From positions 186,001-250,000 of the forward strand of contig JAIXMQ010000016.1 of assembly GCA_025716855.1 (NCBI GenBank): a stretch of DNA of 64,000 bases. The letters run 5' to 3'. The notes beneath the pieces were generated by a model. It did not search any database. It had not been told where the DNA came from and was given only the letters and a program-made list of their open reading frames with translations. How positions within the stretch are numbered: the stretch's first letter is position 1; each line of letters opens with the position of its first letter. Position numbers and translations under genes: made by a program. Of the stretch, positions 60,022 to 64,000 are shown one piece after another. This DNA comes from Pilaira anomala (Eukaryota > Mucoromycota > Mucoromycetes > Mucorales > Mucoraceae).

Positions 60022-62443
60022 TCACTTGAAATCTTCTTTTAACCATTCAGCAGCCTTACGAATGCTTTGTGAAACACGATCTTCAGCTTGACGTGCTTTT
60101 TCATAATTCTTTTCATTAATACTATCCACAATAGCAGGAAATACTTGTGGAGCATAACCAGTCCAAAGCCCAGGAGCATACACTACGTGTTTAAACCATT
60201 CACGTCCTTCAATTCCATCTGGATCAATAAACCCGCGTTCAAAATGAGTCAAACGAAGGTTAAGCTTATTCAACCGCTTCACTAAGTTATGTGGCGCTTG
60301 ACTCAAGGATTCATATTCAGATAGACGTGATTCAAGACGCTGTCTACGACGTTCAAATCTTCTTGTAGTCTTTTCAAGCTTTTCAAGGGCTTGGCTTAAT
60401 TGAGGGAAAGTATGTGGGGTTGCTAAAGTGGATAAGGACTTAAAGTATTTTGAAAGCTCTACTGTATAATCAGATGGATATAGAGGTAAGGCAGGTGAAT
60501 CGCTGAGACGTAAAGTAAGAAGACCCCAGAGCCGAACTAATGTTTGATGGTAGAGGAAATCAGGATCACCGTATGTTACCATCCAATGGTAACTATCATA
60601 ATTACTATGATATACACCGTAATCACCTGAAAAAGAAAAATCGATACATGGAATACCAACATGATCTAAAAAGGGAACAAAATCAGAGCCAGAGCCCAAG
60701 ATACCTATAGGTGGTTGTTCTTCTTCTTCATCAGAGCTAAGTTCATGATCGTTAGCCCAAGCATCAAATACGGTGCCACCGGTACGAGGATCGTTTATGA
60801 GAGAAGTTACAGAGTATAATAAACGGTTTAAAGAGGGAGACGCCTTTGCCTTAAAATGAGGACCAGAGACAGCCATATCGACATTGATATATACAGTGCC
60901 TTCTTTATCTAGCCAGTCTTTATTATCCTCAACCCATTCAGTAGAACCTACAAGGCCGTACTCTTCTGCATCCCAAGAAGCCAAAATAATTGTACGTCTT
61001 GGACGCCAGCCCGTCTTTAAAATCTCACCAAGGACACGAGCTAATTCCAAAAATGAAGCAGTTCCTGAAGAAGGATCTACAGCACCATAAACCCAAGCAT
61101 CTCGATGATTACCCAGGATAATTGCTTTATCCGGTTCTTCAGTACCTTCAATACGAGAAATAACGTTCCAGATAGGTGTCACTTTATTTTCGATATGATT
61201 GACCAAGATGACTTTGCCTTCCGTTGGACCACTAAAATAATCTACTTCTTCTAATCCGCCTGCCCAGCCTGTTTCACAACAAATACCAAACCCCTGTGTT
61301 GCTTTTAAAAGAGGTAAAGCATCTTCCCAAGATAAAGGTAAAGAAGGTATTTTGGGTAGACCAGGAGAATCTTCTAGTTTAATTCGTGTGGCGTTTTCAG
61401 TTGCAGCATATCCAGGGGTTAAAGGGTCACCCGTTATAATTGAAAAATATTGAACAGAGCCTCTTTGAACAGAGCTCTTGGGTCGCCAAGGACCCTTTGG
61501 ATAGGATTTATCAGGGTTTGTTGTATTGTCTTTATTTAATGGACCATCCTCTATAGGATCAGAATAAATCAAAGCGCCTATGCAACCAAAGTCTTCTGCA
61601 GCCTTCACTTTCAGCCCACGAAACAATTCACCGTACCGTACTAAAGCAATTGTACCTTCTAATTCTATACCTCGATCTTTTAAGAGTTGGAAATCTTCTG
61701 GACGACCATAATTAGCATAAACAACACGACCAATGACGGTGCCGTTTTTAGAATAGCCGTGAAATGTTGGTACGACGTTTGGATCTTTACTGGTTTTGTC
61801 TTCATCTAAACTTTCTTCAGTTAATTTTGCTTCAAATCTTAGGTGTTTTGGGCCGGAAAATAAGGCTAAACGATGAGAGATTGGGTAATTTAAAAGAGGC
61901 CAATAGGTCTCAATTTTTGTGTCTAAACCAAAACTTTCTAAAAGATCACGAGTCCATTCTGTTTGCATTTTATCGGTTTCGGTACCGGCGAGATGGGGTA
62001 CAGAGGTCAAAGTCTTTAAATAATGCTGTAAGTTGTGCTTAGAGGGTAATGTTAGCATAAGGTCTTCAGCGTCTGTCAAGTTGGAAGGATTATTTGGAAC
62101 ATGAGGCGGATCACGCTCTTAAAAAAAAAGAGATAGGTTAAGATTTTTTTTTTTTTTTTGGATCTTTTCATATATTGATTTAATGATTTTTTTTTTTTTT
62201 ACCTTTTTTCTTTTCACGATCGTTAACCCAAAATCCAATAGTAATTCCCAAGACAATTAATGCAATAACCAAGGCAATAATAGTAGTAACAATACGAAAA
62301 GTGGTTTTTTTTGGTGGACCTATTGTTCCTGTTTCACGGTTTAACAATGGTGCAGTTTCTCCTTGATCTCCATACCATTTCTTATGGAACCAATCACGCG
62401 CTTGATCCAAGTTGCTTTTTATACCTCCTCCTTCAACTGACAT
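60022..62443 (-). CDS. M28 glutamate-carboxypeptidase-like membrane peptidase
   Basis: Zinc-dependent exopeptidase of the PSMA/NAALADase and transferrin-receptor-like family, about 778 residues in two exons (62443-62203, 62117-60022). A type II membrane protein: about 50 cytoplasmic residues (TAPLLNRETG), one transmembrane helix (IVTTIIALVIALIVLGITIG), then the ectodomain. Protease-associated domain: IALVRYGELFRGLKVKAAED, GALIYSDP. Catalytic M28 domain with all expected metal ligands: His in GNHRDAWVYGAVDPSSG, bridging Asp in the same motif, Glu in ASWDAEEYGLVGSTEW, Asp in YINVDMAVSG, His in DYGVYHSNYDSYHW. The C-terminal helical dimerisation domain ends AEWLKEDFK. In fungi relatives are vacuolar or cell-surface peptidases (Vps70/Tre1-like). 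Confidence 0.94.
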
Positions 62444-63039
62444 ATTTAAATAGTGATATGAAAAGTAAAAGAAAAGAAAAACATAGCATAAAAAAAAAGA
62501 TAACAGTTATAAATAGCCTCCTTATCGGATGTTGAACAGCATTGTTTCCGGATTTAATGCAGAAAATGCTACGTCATGAGTTAATTCACGACCAAAGAAT
62601 ACGCCCAAGGATTTTTTTTTTTTGTAATTCAGCAGTCTTTTTACGTTTGTCCCTTCACACCCAAAGACTTTTTATCTCTTTTAGGAAAGAATTTCAGATG
62701 ATGTATCTGTTTTAAAAAGTAATAATATGGCAGTATGCCAATAGCTTCTTTTTTTTAAAAAAAATCAATGAATAAAGATCGATTTTTAAGCAAAATCAAT
62801 ATATAAAAAGCTATTTAAAGTGGTATATTATACCAATAGCAATAGCGCCTTTATTATGAACGTCATTTTGAAATAAGATAAAGGCCAATGATATGAAGCA
62901 ATATACAATTGAAAAGCCAATAGCCACTGAGATCTAGCAGACTTGCAGGTAAAATAATGTCATGAAATATCTAATTTGCAGGTAAAACTAGGACCGATAA
63001 AGTACAGATTTTGCGGGTAAAACCAGGGCTTGGGGCTAA
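62444..63039. other. Intergenic upstream of the M28 gene
   Basis: No gene seen. Between 62942 and 63025 a short motif recurs three times: TTGCAGGTAAAAT, TTGCAGGTAAAAC, TTGCGGGTAAAAC, spaced by about 30-40 bp, just before the satellite-like block. Confidence 0.5.
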
Positions 63040-63632
63040 TTCTAAGAATATTACTATCAAGACGCGATGCAATCCCAATAGAATCCCTCAAGGTACTCAG
63101 ATTTCAAACAAGTAGTAGAGCATCATATTCTTGATGAAAAGCCAGCGCTAATAATGAAGGTCCATACGAGTGCAATGCAACTCATACTTTCCAGCACATT
63201 CACTTGGGACAGATTCCAGGAATCTTACTATCAAGACGCGATGATGCAATCCCAATAGAATCCCTCAAGGTATTCAGATTTCAAACAAGTAGTAGAGCAT
63301 CATATTCTTGATGAAAAAACCAGCGCTAATAATGAAGGTCCATACGAGTGCAATGCAACTCATACTTTCCAACACTTTCACTTGGGACAGATTCCAGGAA
63401 TCTTACTATCAAGACGCGATGCAATCCCAATAGAATCCCTCAAGGTATTCAGATTTCAAACAAGTAGTAGAGCATTATAATCTTGATGAAAAACAACCAG
63501 CGCTAATAATGAAGGTCCATACGAGTGCGATGCAACTCATACTTTCCAACACTTTCACTTGGGACAAATTCCAGGAATCTTACTATCAAGACGCGATGCA
63601 ATCCCAACAGATTCTCTCAAGGTATTCAGAGT
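63040..63632. repeat. 174-178 bp tandem repeat, about 3.3 units
   Basis: The marker GACGCGATG occurs at 63061, 63235, 63413 and 63590 (spacings 174, 178, 177). Units share CAATCCCAATAGAATCCCTC, TCAGATTTCAAACAAGTAGT, CAGCGCTAATAATGAAGGTC, CATACGAGTGCAATGCAACT and are nearly identical, differing by small indels (ATG duplication, AAC insertions) and scattered substitutions. GC content is higher than the flanks. No open frame spans the units. Confidence 0.93.
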
Positions 63633-63754
63633 ACTTCTAAACAAAACTGATTAGTTATAGTACTGACATTTTTTGCTGCTCTGATCTTATTTGCATACCT
63701 TATTGCTTGTAAATATAGTTGCTGAACAACCTATGTTGTTAAAAAAAAGGCATC

Positions 63755-64000
63755 ATAAGAAAAAAGGATCATTTTCTATTTGAGATTTATTAGATAAAAT
63801 GAATCATTTATTTTTTGATAAAATTATTAGACTTACCATTGATAACAATATGTTTTATGCATGTCTTTTTTCCCTTGGAACATTGTCTTCTCTAGGCATG
63901 GAGTGTGGCAAAAGAAGAGATTAAAAACTGTAGCGGTAAGGAAGGAAGATTCATTTTGGAATATATATAAAAAGAAGAAAGTGAAAGAAAAGAACAAAAT
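63755..64000. mobile_element. Edge of a repeat sharing the interior of the 37.3-kb element
   Basis: 63766-63900 and the last 33 bases match 37433-37613 (ATCATTTTCTATTTGAGATT, TTATTTTTTGATAAAATTAT, ACTTACCATTGATAACAATA, GAAGAAAGTGAAAGAAAAGA) with substitutions and one insertion (about 63905-63965). It runs off the window, so its right end is unseen. Confidence 0.65.

Overview
This window is nuclear DNA from a fungus, most likely an early-diverging filamentous fungus of the Mucoromycota (Mucorales type). The inference rests on strong AT bias, many short introns of about 40-100 bp with GT(A)AGT-like donors, long T/A homopolymers, fungal-only families (Zn2Cys6 factor, Vac7, fungal Med16, SHD1-domain protein), and an ER-type Hsp90 ending in HDEL, a gene that yeasts and most Dikarya lack. 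No ribosomal RNA, tRNA or CRISPR was found.

Layout. 1-26.7 kb is the gene-dense part: a Med16 gene cut by the left edge (-), a Sir2 deacetylase (-), a small spliced hypothetical gene (-), a Pfa4-type palmitoyltransferase (+), an F-box/leucine-rich gene (+) followed by its decayed tandem copy, a Vac7-like gene (-), an M50B-like membrane peptidase (-), GRP94 (-), a small helical protein (-), a secreted berberine-bridge-type flavin oxidase (+), a four-pass membrane protein (+), mitochondrial cytochrome c peroxidase (-), a coiled-coil protein (-) and an SHD1/F-box/Cys-rich protein (+). 26.7-35 kb is sparse, with an F-box-like gene (-) and a transcription factor carrying two Zn2Cys6 clusters (-). 

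36-52 kb is a repeat-rich accessory region. It holds two long copies (about 3 kb each) of a terminal-inverted-repeat element family that carries a small two-exon gene, intact in the second copy and frameshifted in the first. It also holds a 541-bp TA-flanked inverted-repeat element, a 0.94-kb element with about 70-bp inverted repeats and TTAA at both ends, a decayed PIF/Harbinger-type transposase, and a decayed multi-exon gene of unknown role. 

52.5-62.5 kb returns to ordinary genes: an EamA/DMT transporter (+), mitochondrial seryl-tRNA synthetase (-), an F-box protein (+), a Rho GEF-like gene missing its N-terminal half (+), and an M28 glutamate-carboxypeptidase-like membrane enzyme (-). 62.5-64 kb carries a 174-178 bp tandem repeat and the edge of another repeat copy.

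The genes are individually regulated eukaryotic units and do not form a pathway cluster. Exon limits given here were set by eye from splice consensus and reading-frame continuity; all family calls come from visible motifs, not from database searches.
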